33,873 bases of DNA, taken from NCBI GenBank assembly GCA_013360465.1, contig JABWBO010000059.1, forward strand, positions 1 through 33,873, given 5' to 3'. The position numbers and the translations under genes are program-made. This document shows, one piece after another, positions 1-7,824 of the stretch. How positions within the stretch are numbered: position 1 is the stretch's first letter; each line of letters begins with the position of its first letter. The DNA comes from Anaerolineae bacterium (GTDB lineage: Bacteria; Chloroflexota; Anaerolineae; Aggregatilineales; Phototrophicaceae). The notes under the pieces are model-generated. The model made no database searches. It was not told where the DNA came from and worked only from the letters and a program-made list of their open reading frames with translations.

Positions 1-169
1 GTTTCCACTGCCCATCCCCGACATTCCCCCACCAATGCCAGCGTCAGCAGTTCGCTGTCACTGCACTCCGGGGCGGGGCCCGGTCGCTTGAACATGGGGC
101 GATTTCGCGCCACACGTCATCCACTACCACATACATCCACAGGCAAAAATCGTCAAAGTCTTCTATCAT
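1..169 (-). pseudogene. IS982-like transposase, N-terminal fragment with frameshift, cut by window edge
   Basis: The minus strand from an ATG at 167-169 reads MIEDFDDFCLWMYVVVDD and continues VWREIAP. The similarity then jumps one frame at about 95-99, in a run of four G, and goes on as MFKRPGPAPECSDSELLTL, then ALVGECRGWAVE, to the window edge. Both halves together resemble the start of IS982-type DDE transposases (FCLWMYVxVDDxW, then KRPGPxPECSDSELL, then GECRGW). The family assignment is from memory of these motifs. The break behaves like loss of one base in the G run, so the copy is probably inactive. The rest of the element lies outside the window. Confidence 0.6.
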
Positions 170-176
170 GGGGAGG

Positions 177-232
177 GTCTCTCTGTGCGGTTTCGGTTGG
201 TTTGACGACTTAACCTTACCGCACCGAGAGAC
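177..232. repeat. Imperfect inverted repeat upstream of the transposase fragment
   Basis: Arms 177-191 (GTCTCTCTGTGCGGT) and 218-232 (ACCGCACCGAGAGAC) pair at 14 of 15 positions around a 26-nt loop, and the right arm is followed by TTTT. It lies just outside the transposase start, so it may be part of the insertion sequence end or an outward-facing terminator. The role is not determined. Confidence 0.5.
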
Positions 233-311
233 TTTTCGTTACTTCAATCGATCTAGCATAACGCCCTATTAGTAAAGACATCCGCCTCAACGACTGCACC
301 TTGGAATCTTA

Positions 312-434
312 GGCTGTTCCAGACAAAAGACGCGCCAGCGGTTGCAGGGGCGAACCCACGTGTTCGCCCCTGCAACCGCTGGCGGAGACACAGCTCCGCC
401 CCTACAACTGCTCGATTATTTTCTTGGAACAGCC
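312..434. mobile_element. MITE-like element inserted at the glyA-gcvT stop codon
   Basis: The ends are perfect 10-bp terminal inverted repeats, GGCTGTTCCA at 312-321 and TGGAACAGCC at 425-434. They are flanked by a 3-bp direct repeat TTA at 309-311 and 435-437, which fits a target-site duplication. The right-hand TTA is the TAA stop codon of the neighbouring minus-strand gene. Inside are two perfect hairpins, 333-384 (23-bp arms, 6-nt loop) and 381-400 (7-bp arms). No coding capacity is visible, so it would depend on a transposase elsewhere. Confidence 0.6.
333..384. repeat. Perfect 23-bp inverted repeat
   Basis: Arms 333-355 and 362-384 are exact reverse complements (each containing GGTTGCAGGGGCG or its complement) around the loop CCACGT. 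The core resembles the widespread dispersed palindromes of the GCAGGGGCGAA type. Read on the minus strand it lies just downstream of glyA-gcvT and could act as a 3' stabilising or terminating structure. No long T-run follows. Confidence 0.75.
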
Positions 435-3400
435 TTAGCCCTTCTTTTTCACCGGGAAGCGGGTCAGCACCACCGCCGGCTCGGCATTCGGCGTGCGTCC
501 GGCAGCCCGCGCCCGCGCCGCGCCGCACAGCACAGCAATCGCCGTCTCCGGCTCCAGATAATCATCCTGGAGCAGCGCCTGCCCGGACTGGTAGCCCTCG
601 CTGTCGATGCTGCACGACGTGACCACGCCGATATCCGCGCCCTCGCGGGTCGTCACCGGGTCGCCGGGGTGCGGCGGGCGCGCCCCTTTGGTCTCCAGCC
701 GGAAGCGAACGATCTCGCGGTCGCGTCGGGCTTCGCGCGCCGCATACGCCGCCTTGCCGACGAAGAACGGCTTCCACAGCTTGACGTACGTTCCGAACCC
801 GGCTTCGCTGGGGATCATATCCCGGTCGCCGCCCAGTTCGTGTCCATAGAGGGGCAGACCGGCTTCGGTGCGCAGGCTGTCGCGCGCCGCCAGCCCGCAG
901 GGGACCGCGCCCAGTCCGATCAGCTTGCTGAACAGCTCGGCGGCGTGTTCAGGATGCACGAAGATCTCGTAGGCGGTGCGCTCGCCGGTGTAGCCGGTGC
1001 GCGAGACGATCAGGTCGAAACCGCCGAGGGTGGCGCGCGTCACGCCCGCCCATACCAGCCCGCCCACCCGCTTGAGGTCGGCATCGCCGCCGCCGAGCGC
1101 CTGCAGGATCGCCTTGCTCTGCGGACCCTGAAGGGCGATATCCACGCGCTGGTCTGCGCCGTGCGCCGGGTCGCGCAGATCACGCAGGCGCAGATGATCC
1201 GCCAGCCCGAAAGCGGCGTGCGGCTGCGCCGGGTTCAGGGCGACCTCGCCGCGCAGGACGGCGTTCAGCCATGCCCAGTTTTTGTCGTTATTGGAGGCGT
1301 TGACCACCACCAGATAGTGATCTTCCGCCAGGCGGTAGATCATCAGATCGTCGAGCGGCACACCGTTCACGTCGAGGAAGTAGGTGTAGTGCGATTCGCC
1401 AACGCCCAATGTCGCCACGTCGTTGGTGGTGACGGTTTCCAGGAAGGCTGCCGCCGCCGTGCCGCTGACATCGAACACGCCCATGTGCGCCACGTCGAAG
1501 ATGCCGGCTTTTGACCGCACGGCGAGATGTTCGCTGGTCACCGAGTCGTACCAGAGCGGCATATCGTAGCCGGCGAAGGGGGCGGTCTTCGCGCCCAACT
1601 GCCTGTGCAGCGCGGTGAGCGGCGTAGACTTGAGGGTCTCGCTTTCAACGTCGGTCCAGGCGAAGACCGGGCGGGGAGCCGGCGTCGGGGCGTCTTTGAA
1701 TGCGCCGATGCCGACGCAATAGGGTTTGACGGCGAATGCCGCCGTCCCGGAGAAATCCGCGAAGCGCTGCGCTTCGACCGCCAGCGGGTGCGCCGTCACT
1801 TCCACCGGTCCGGGCAGCTTGGCGTAGGGATCGGCGGGGTCGAGGAGGACGAAGCCGTCGCTCAGCGCCCGCAGCCAGTCGGCGGCGCGGTCGGCGTGCG
1901 ATTCCAGGTGCAGCCAAAACTGCTCGCCACGCCGTTCGACGAAGCCGCGCGCCAGCGCCGCGCCGTCGTGGGTGAGGATATAGGTCGGGCGCTGCTCGCC
2001 TTCGGGCAGGGTGACCACGTCGGCGGTCAGCGCATAGCTGAGGAACTGCCCCGCTATGCCCGGTTCGCCGCCGCGCACGCGCAGCGAACGTCCGTCGGCG
2101 GTCTGCGCGTCCTGGTAGGTGACGTGCGGGTAGCCGGTCGCGCCGGCGTCGGTGTCGATGCCGACGGAGTCCGCCAGTTCGCGCACCGCCACACGCACCC
2201 GTTCCAACGTCGCGTAATCGACCTTGGCGCGCAGCTCCGGGCGCTTCTTGCCGGCATAGCTGAAGGGTATACAGGCGAACAGCAGATCGGCGATCAGCTC
2301 CGCCAGTCGGTCGATCTCCTCGAAGCCGAAGCCGCGCTGGGTGATCCAGGGCGTGCCCAGGCGGATGCCGCTGGCGCGCAGCGCCGACGGATCGCCGGGC
2401 ACGGTGTTGCGGTTGAGGACGATGCCGGCGAGGTCGAGGATGCGTGCCGCCATATCGCCGCTCAGCGGAGTCCCGTCCTCGCCGACGATGTTCTTGCAGT
2501 CCACCAACAGCATGTGGGTGTCGGTCCCGCCGTAGGCGACGCGCAGCCCGCGCGCGCTCAGCGCTTCGCCGAGTCGTCTGGCATTGGCGACCGTTTGACG
2601 CTGAAGCGCTCTGAACGGCTCGGTCGCGGCGATCTTAAGGGCGACCGCCAGCGCCGCCATCTGATTGACGTGAGGACCGCCCTGTTCGCCGGGGAAGACG
2701 GCGCGGTCCACCTTGCCGGCGATGTCGGCGCGGTGGGTGATGATGACCGCCCCGCGCGGACCGTTCAGCGTTTTGTGAGTGGTGAAGCTGACCACATCGG
2801 CGATGCCCACCGGCGACGGATAAACCCCGGCGGCGATCAGCCCGGCGACATGCGAGACATCCGCTATCAGCAGCGCCCCGCTGGCGTCGCAGATGGCACG
2901 GAACTTCGCCCAGTCTGGCGTCCAGGGGTAGCTGGTATAGCCGGCGATGATCAGCCTGGGGCGGATCTCCATCGCCTGTTCCATGATGACTTCGTAATCC
3001 AGCAGCTCGGTGTGCGAATCGACGGTGTAGCCGACGGCTTTGTACTGTTTGCCGCTGCGCGCCACCGGGCTGCCGTGCGTCAGATGCCCGCCGACCAGCA
3101 GATCCATGCCCATGAAGGTATCACCGACGTTCATCAAGCCGCTGAAGATGGCGCTGTTGGCGGGCGCGCCGCTCAACGGCTGCACGTTGACGTACAGTTT
3201 GTCGGCGGGATATTTCGGCGTGGCGAAGACTTCCGCCGCGCGCCGCCGCGCCAGCGATTCGATCACGTCGGCGTATTCGGTGCCCTTGTAGTAGCGTTTA
3301 TCGGCTTTGCGGCGGTATTCCGGCAGGCGCAGCCCGTAATCCAGGATGTCTTCCTGCGTCATCGTCCGCGTTTCGTCGAGCGGGTAGCCTTCGGCATAGA

Positions 3401-3575
3401 GGTTGTGGAAGGGCGACATCAGCGCTTCGCGCACGGCGAAAGGCACGGTGCTTTCGGAAGGGATGAGGATCAGGCAGCGTTCCTGACGGGCGGTCTCCTG
3501 GCGGATCAACTCTGCGACGTCGGCGTCGATCTCGGCGAGACCCCCGCGCACCAAATAATCCTGTCTAGCTGACAT
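435..3575 (-). CDS. Fused serine hydroxymethyltransferase / glycine cleavage T protein
   Basis: A 1046-residue fusion of two one-carbon enzymes. Residues 1-475 are a PLP-dependent serine hydroxymethyltransferase: YAEGYP at 60-65, RYYKGTEY at 94-101, HLTHGSP at 164-170, and the PLP lysine in TTHKTLNGPRG (Lys268). Residues about 649-1046 are the folate-binding aminomethyltransferase GcvT (FAGYDMPLWY, HMGVFDVSG, LDDLMIYR). The middle, about 480-645, belongs to neither core and was not recognised. SHMT makes glycine and 5,10-methylene-THF from serine; GcvT releases ammonia and methylene-THF from aminomethylated H protein. No gcvH or gcvP is nearby. About 25 extra residues (66-93) separate YAEGYP from RYY compared with ordinary SHMT. 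The ATG is preceded by AAGGA at good spacing. The TAA stop lies in the duplicated target of the adjoining element. Confidence 0.93.
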   Translation of the reverse strand: MSARQDYLVRGGLAEIDADVAELIRQETARQERCLILIPSESTVPFAVREALMSPFHNLYAEGYPLDETRTMTQEDILDYGLRLPEYRRKADKRYYKGTEYADVIESLARRRAAEVFATPKYPADKLYVNVQPLSGAPANSAIFSGLMNVGDTFMGMDLLVGGHLTHGSPVARSGKQYKAVGYTVDSHTELLDYEVIMEQAMEIRPRLIIAGYTSYPWTPDWAKFRAICDASGALLIADVSHVAGLIAAGVYPSPVGIADVVSFTTHKTLNGPRGAVIITHRADIAGKVDRAVFPGEQGGPHVNQMAALAVALKIAATEPFRALQRQTVANARRLGEALSARGLRVAYGGTDTHMLLVDCKNIVGEDGTPLSGDMAARILDLAGIVLNRNTVPGDPSALRASGIRLGTPWITQRGFGFEEIDRLAELIADLLFACIPFSYAGKKRPELRAKVDYATLERVRVAVRELADSVGIDTDAGATGYPHVTYQDAQTADGRSLRVRGGEPGIAGQFLSYALTADVVTLPEGEQRPTYILTHDGAALARGFVERRGEQFWLHLESHADRAADWLRALSDGFVLLDPADPYAKLPGPVEVTAHPLAVEAQRFADFSGTAAFAVKPYCVGIGAFKDAPTPAPRPVFAWTDVESETLKSTPLTALHRQLGAKTAPFAGYDMPLWYDSVTSEHLAVRSKAGIFDVAHMGVFDVSGTAAAAFLETVTTNDVATLGVGESHYTYFLDVNGVPLDDLMIYRLAEDHYLVVVNASNNDKNWAWLNAVLRGEVALNPAQPHAAFGLADHLRLRDLRDPAHGADQRVDIALQGPQSKAILQALGGGDADLKRVGGLVWAGVTRATLGGFDLIVSRTGYTGERTAYEIFVHPEHAAELFSKLIGLGAVPCGLAARDSLRTEAGLPLYGHELGGDRDMIPSEAGFGTYVKLWKPFFVGKAAYAAREARRDREIVRFRLETKGARPPHPGDPVTTREGADIGVVTSCSIDSEGYQSGQALLQDDYLEPETAIAVLCGAARARAAGRTPNAEPAVVLTRFPVKKKG

Positions 3576-3649
3576 TGAGGGATTCCTTATTCGACTGCAT
3601 GACGAAAGAGGAAGATTTTAGCGCAGGGCGCGAGGATACGACAGGCGGG

Positions 3650-5944
3650 TCATGCGCCCTGGGCACGGGGGAGATGCAGGACGAAAGTGCTGCCGACGCC
3701 GACGGCGCTGCTGAAGGTGATCGTGCCGCCGTGCATCTCGATGACTTCTTTGGTCACCGACAGCCCCAGACCTGCCCCGGCTTTACCGCCGACGTTCTCG
3801 CCGCGATGGAACGGCTCGAACAGGCGCGCCTGGTCGGCTTCCGGGATGCCGATGCCGGTATCCTGGACGGCGATGCGAAATTCCCGTTCGTCGCATTCCA
3901 GGCTGACAGCGACCGGTTGATCTGCGACGGAATACTGGATGGCGTTGGCGATCAGGTTAAGGACGGCGATGCGCAGCAGCCCTTGATCCATCGATGCAGT
4001 GGGATCGGTGCAGGAGCAGGAATACTCGATTGGCTGGCTTCCGCGCGTCATCCTGATCGCGTCGATCCAGGTCCGGCAGGCGGCATCCAGATCGAGCCTC
4101 AGCGGCTTGAAGTCCACCCTGCCAGACCCCATCCTGGACAGTTGGAGCATGTTGTCCATGATGGTGGTGAGGTAGTTCACCTGATCAATGATCTTGTGCA
4201 GACGGTCGTCGATCTTCTTCTCGTCCATGCGCTGGCGGTAGCTGGCGATCATTTCGGCGGAACTGAGGATGACCGCCAGCGGCGTGCGGAATTCGTGCGA
4301 TGCCATCGCTACGAAGCGCGACTTGAGATCGTTGAGTTCGCGTTCGCGCTCCAGGGCGCTGCGCAGCACCGCCTCTGCTTGTTTGCGTTCGCTGATGTCG
4401 CGCGCCGAAAAGATGACCTCTTCGACCTCGCCGGTCTCTGGCGACTGGCGCGCCTTCCCGTTCAGCTCCAGCCAGATGTAATGACCGTCGTGATGTCGAT
4501 AGCGGACGGTCGCCTGCAGGGTAGGTTGGAGAGGGTTGGGATATTCGACGAAGGCGGTGATGCGCTCGCGCAGCAGCGCCCTGTCTTCGGGATGAACGCG
4601 GCTGTAGCTCACATACGCCAGAAACGCCTCTGGCGCTTCGCCCAGCAGCGTCGCGCTGCTGGGGGATACCCACGACACCTGCCCGGCGGCGGTAAACCTG
4701 AAGACCAGATCGTTGATATTCTCCGCCAACATGCGGTACGCCCACTCAGAGCGGTGGAGTTCGAGCTGCACCCGCTTCTGGGCGAGCAGCGCGCCGATGG
4801 TGCGGCTGTAGAGGGCGAGCGTTTCCAGCATCGGCGGCGTCGCCGGTTGTGAACTCGACCCGCTGTCCACCAGAATCCAGCCCAGGCGCTCCGACCCGTT
4901 AAGCAGCACCGCCGCCGCATTCCAGGCGATCCCTGCCGACTCAGGACCGGCAGGCACATCGAGAGTCGCCGAGTAGCTGAACCGCTCGGCGCTGTTGAAC
5001 GCCTGATCCAGGATGCTGTCTGGCGGCACTCTGAAGGCGGCGGCGCGCTTATCTGCAAGCTGTCCCGAAGCATCGGCACTGTAAGTGCCAAGGCACTGGT
5101 CGCTTTCCGGGTCATACAGGAAGAGCGCGGCGCGCGCGAAACCGAGGCGCTGATGCCCCAGTTCGACGGTGCGCCGGAAGAAGGTATCGAGATCGCCGAT
5201 CGCCGTCAGCTCGATGGTGATCTCATGCAGCGCCGTCAGATTTCGATGGAATTCCAGTTCGTCCTTCATCTTGGCGCGCAGAGTACGTGCGGCATTCATC
5301 TGCTCGGCGGTGCGTTCCATCACCTTGTGTTCGAGATCGCTCACCTGGTAATGATTTTCCAGCGCCAGCGCGGCGCAGCGGGCGATATCCTGGAGCAGGG
5401 GTAGATCTGAAGGCGCGAAGTGCCCGATCTGCCGGCTGTCCACCGTCATCACGCCCAATACCTGATCGCGCGATTGAATGAGAATGCCGACGGCTGAGCG
5501 AATTGACGCGGTGTCTTCGGTGATCACCCATTCCGGCTCCTGTGCCGTGTCATGGACCAGGAAAGGGTAATGCGCCCGGGCAAGCTGCTTGAACGAATAG
5601 AACCCCCGGGGGATGATCTGCGCCTTAATCTCCTCTTTGCGGTCAGGCGAGAAACCCGTCAAGTGGACTGCGCGTCCTGCCTGTTCCTCCAGCAGCATGA
5701 TCGTCGCTGAGTCGGCGGCGCAGACGTACAGCGCAGCATCAAGGATCTGCTGCATCACCTGATCAATATCCAGCGAAGCGGTCAGCGCCACCAGCAGCGC
5801 GCGGACGGTTTCAGCAGCGCGCTGCTGCTTTTCATCGGCTGTAGGCGGCGCAGGTGACGTGGTCTGCGCCGCTGCATCGTCGTCGGCGCGATCTGGAACG
5901 AAGGGAGGGGATGACGCTATCTTGGGCATATCTTCATCTATCAT
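3650..5944 (-). CDS. Soluble GAF-GAF-PAS sensor histidine kinase
   Basis: This 764-residue protein has no obvious membrane helix or signal peptide, so it probably senses a cytoplasmic signal. Domains in order: first GAF about 45-200, coiled coil about 200-235, second GAF about 237-392, PAS with PAC motif about 400-525 (DISERKQAE), HisKA with phospho-accepting His550 (SHEFRTPL), and HATPase with N box around Asn663 and Asn667, G1 box at 695-700 (DTGIGI) and G2 box near 723-728 (GAGLGLS). All key kinase residues are present. No response regulator lies beside it, so it is an orphan kinase. The nearest genes, the fusion gene downstream and the ABC exporter upstream, give no functional hint. The start is not well fixed: no clear ribosome site precedes the first ATG, and an in-frame ATG lies 15 bases later. 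Confidence 0.9.
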   Translation of the reverse strand: MIDEDMPKIASSPPFVPDRADDDAAAQTTSPAPPTADEKQQRAAETVRALLVALTASLDIDQVMQQILDAALYVCAADSATIMLLEEQAGRAVHLTGFSPDRKEEIKAQIIPRGFYSFKQLARAHYPFLVHDTAQEPEWVITEDTASIRSAVGILIQSRDQVLGVMTVDSRQIGHFAPSDLPLLQDIARCAALALENHYQVSDLEHKVMERTAEQMNAARTLRAKMKDELEFHRNLTALHEITIELTAIGDLDTFFRRTVELGHQRLGFARAALFLYDPESDQCLGTYSADASGQLADKRAAAFRVPPDSILDQAFNSAERFSYSATLDVPAGPESAGIAWNAAAVLLNGSERLGWILVDSGSSSQPATPPMLETLALYSRTIGALLAQKRVQLELHRSEWAYRMLAENINDLVFRFTAAGQVSWVSPSSATLLGEAPEAFLAYVSYSRVHPEDRALLRERITAFVEYPNPLQPTLQATVRYRHHDGHYIWLELNGKARQSPETGEVEEVIFSARDISERKQAEAVLRSALERERELNDLKSRFVAMASHEFRTPLAVILSSAEMIASYRQRMDEKKIDDRLHKIIDQVNYLTTIMDNMLQLSRMGSGRVDFKPLRLDLDAACRTWIDAIRMTRGSQPIEYSCSCTDPTASMDQGLLRIAVLNLIANAIQYSVADQPVAVSLECDEREFRIAVQDTGIGIPEADQARLFEPFHRGENVGGKAGAGLGLSVTKEVIEMHGGTITFSSAVGVGSTFVLHLPRAQGA

Positions 5945-6024
5945 CGTGACGGTCTGATCTTATTATGCGACAGGTATTGGCAAAGAATCATTTACGCTGT
6001 CCGACAGTTAGGATTGATTCACAA

Positions 6025-7824
6025 TCACAGGTCTGTCCACAGGTCGCGCATCTCCTGGCTGCTCTTCAACAGGTCTGCCAGAGTCCCGACGCCGGCGACC
6101 TCGCCCTGTTGCAGCACGATGATCTGGTCGGCGCGGCGCAGCGCCGCCGGGCGGTGCGACACCACCAGGCAGGTCGTCGCCGGCTGCTGCGCCAGGCGCT
6201 CCCACAGGGCTGCCTCGGTCGCCACGTCGAGCGCACTGGACAGATCGTCGAAGACCAGCAACTGCGGTTGGCGGATGAACATGCGCGCCGCTGCCGTCCG
6301 CTGAACCTGTCCACCGGAAAGGCGCACCCCACGCGCGCCGATTGGCGTCTCCAGCCCCTCCGGCAGATCGGCAAGCATATCGTCCATCACGGCGGCGTGC
6401 AGGGCGCGCTCCAGCGGCGCGGAGTCGTCTGAGCGCAGACCGAGCAGGATGTTGTCACGCAGGCTGGCGCTGAACAGGCGTGGGACCTGCGGCGTGTAGG
6501 CGGCGCGGGGCGGGATGAAGAAATCTGCCGGCGAGTCGACCGCCTCACCGCGCCAGCGAATCACGCCCGTGTCGCGCGGCAGCAGCCCCAGCAGCGCCCG
6601 CAGCAGCGTCGTCTTGCCCGCGCCGACGCGCCCGGTGATCACCGTGAAACCGCCTTCGTGGAGGATCAGCGAGACATTCCGGATTCCCGCCGTCGTCCCT
6701 GGATACAGACAGGTCAGCCGGGAAACTTCCAGCAGTGGACGGAGAGATTTATCCTGCGAACTCGCCGGTGTTTCCAGGTCCGGCGGCAGCGGCAGATCGC
6801 GCGGCACGAACAGATCTTCCGTCGGCTCGTCGGGGGTCAGCGCTTCCAGTCGTTCCAGCGCGACGCCGACGCCGCGATAACCGGTCACCATGCCGCTGAC
6901 CGCGCCGACGATGAAGGTGAGCTGATCGAGGTAGTAGATGAACAGCGCGAAGTCGCCAACGGTGAATTCGCCGGCGCGAATCAGCCGTCCGCCGACCAGC
7001 AGGATCAGCCCGGTGGACAGGCTGATCGAGTTGTAGGAGACGGCGTTCAGCACCTCGCTGAATACCCTGTCGCGAATGGCGGCGCGCGCGCGATCGCGGT
7101 TGAGCGCGCCGAAGCGCCCGACGATGGAGTCTTCCGCGCCCGCTACCTGGATCGCCTGGACGATGCCGAACATCTCGCCCATGAAACCGGTGATCCTGCC
7201 GACCTGGCGGCGGGTCTCACGTCGGTTCTGCTGCACCCGGCGCGCCGCCGTCGTCGCGATCGCGCCGATGATCAGCAGCGGGAGCAAGCCGATCAGCGCG
7301 ACCGGCGCGTTGATCAGCAGCATCGAGACGATGGCGATCCCAGCAAAGACGACCTGGCCAAGAACCCATTTGGTGTTGATCAGATAGTTCGGCGGCTCGG
7401 CGGCGTCGTTGTGCAGCCGGGTCATCGCCTCGCCGGGGGACCCGACGAAGGCGCGTGCGCCGGGCTGGCGGAAGAGGCGCAGGAACAGGCTGCGGCGGAT
7501 GAAGTGCTGCCCGGATGCGCCGAACCATGCCCCGGTCACCTGGGCGGCGTAGCCGGCGAGGTTGCGGGCGATGCGCGCCGCGAAAAGCAGTGCGACGATG
7601 CTCCAGACGTTCAGTCCTGCTGCCATGCCGCCGCTGATCCAGTCGAAAAAGGCGCGTATCAGCAGCGCCTGCGCCTGTACGAAGAGCATGAACAGGATAT
7701 CGAGGCTGATGCTGACCGTCCAAAGCGGCAGACGGCGTTGGATCAACATCCAGAGCGCGTGTCGGGTGCGCGTCCGAGCGCGGGGGCTGGCGGCGGATGT
7801 TCCGGCGGGACCTGGCGCGCTCAT
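6025..7824 (-). CDS. ABC exporter half-transporter with degenerate catalytic site
   Basis: A 599-residue fused permease and ATPase of the MsbA/LmrA type: N-terminal membrane domain with about six helices (residues 30-325), then an ATPase with Walker A GRVGAGKT at 398-405, Q loop near 445, signature LSGGQ at 502-506, Walker B ending at Asp526, and switch His557. The residue after Walker B is Asp527 instead of the usual catalytic glutamate. Its ATG overlaps the stop of the upstream exporter gene by ATGA, so the two are translated together and should form a heterodimer. The substrate (drug, lipid or peptide) cannot be told from sequence. Confidence 0.9.
   Translation of the reverse strand: MSAPGPAGTSAASPRARTRTRHALWMLIQRRLPLWTVSISLDILFMLFVQAQALLIRAFFDWISGGMAAGLNVWSIVALLFAARIARNLAGYAAQVTGAWFGASGQHFIRRSLFLRLFRQPGARAFVGSPGEAMTRLHNDAAEPPNYLINTKWVLGQVVFAGIAIVSMLLINAPVALIGLLPLLIIGAIATTAARRVQQNRRETRRQVGRITGFMGEMFGIVQAIQVAGAEDSIVGRFGALNRDRARAAIRDRVFSEVLNAVSYNSISLSTGLILLVGGRLIRAGEFTVGDFALFIYYLDQLTFIVGAVSGMVTGYRGVGVALERLEALTPDEPTEDLFVPRDLPLPPDLETPASSQDKSLRPLLEVSRLTCLYPGTTAGIRNVSLILHEGGFTVITGRVGAGKTTLLRALLGLLPRDTGVIRWRGEAVDSPADFFIPPRAAYTPQVPRLFSASLRDNILLGLRSDDSAPLERALHAAVMDDMLADLPEGLETPIGARGVRLSGGQVQRTAAARMFIRQPQLLVFDDLSSALDVATEAALWERLAQQPATTCLVVSHRPAALRRADQIIVLQQGEVAGVGTLADLLKSSQEMRDLWTDL

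Noticed and set aside
1527-3572. Long open frame (681 codons) antisense to the SHMT part of the fusion gene
   Set aside because: It mirrors the codon phase of a clearly real gene, has Arg/Ala/Gly-rich composition and no recognisable domain. Same reasoning for the long antisense frames opposite the kinase, the exporters, the S1 gene and the permeases.
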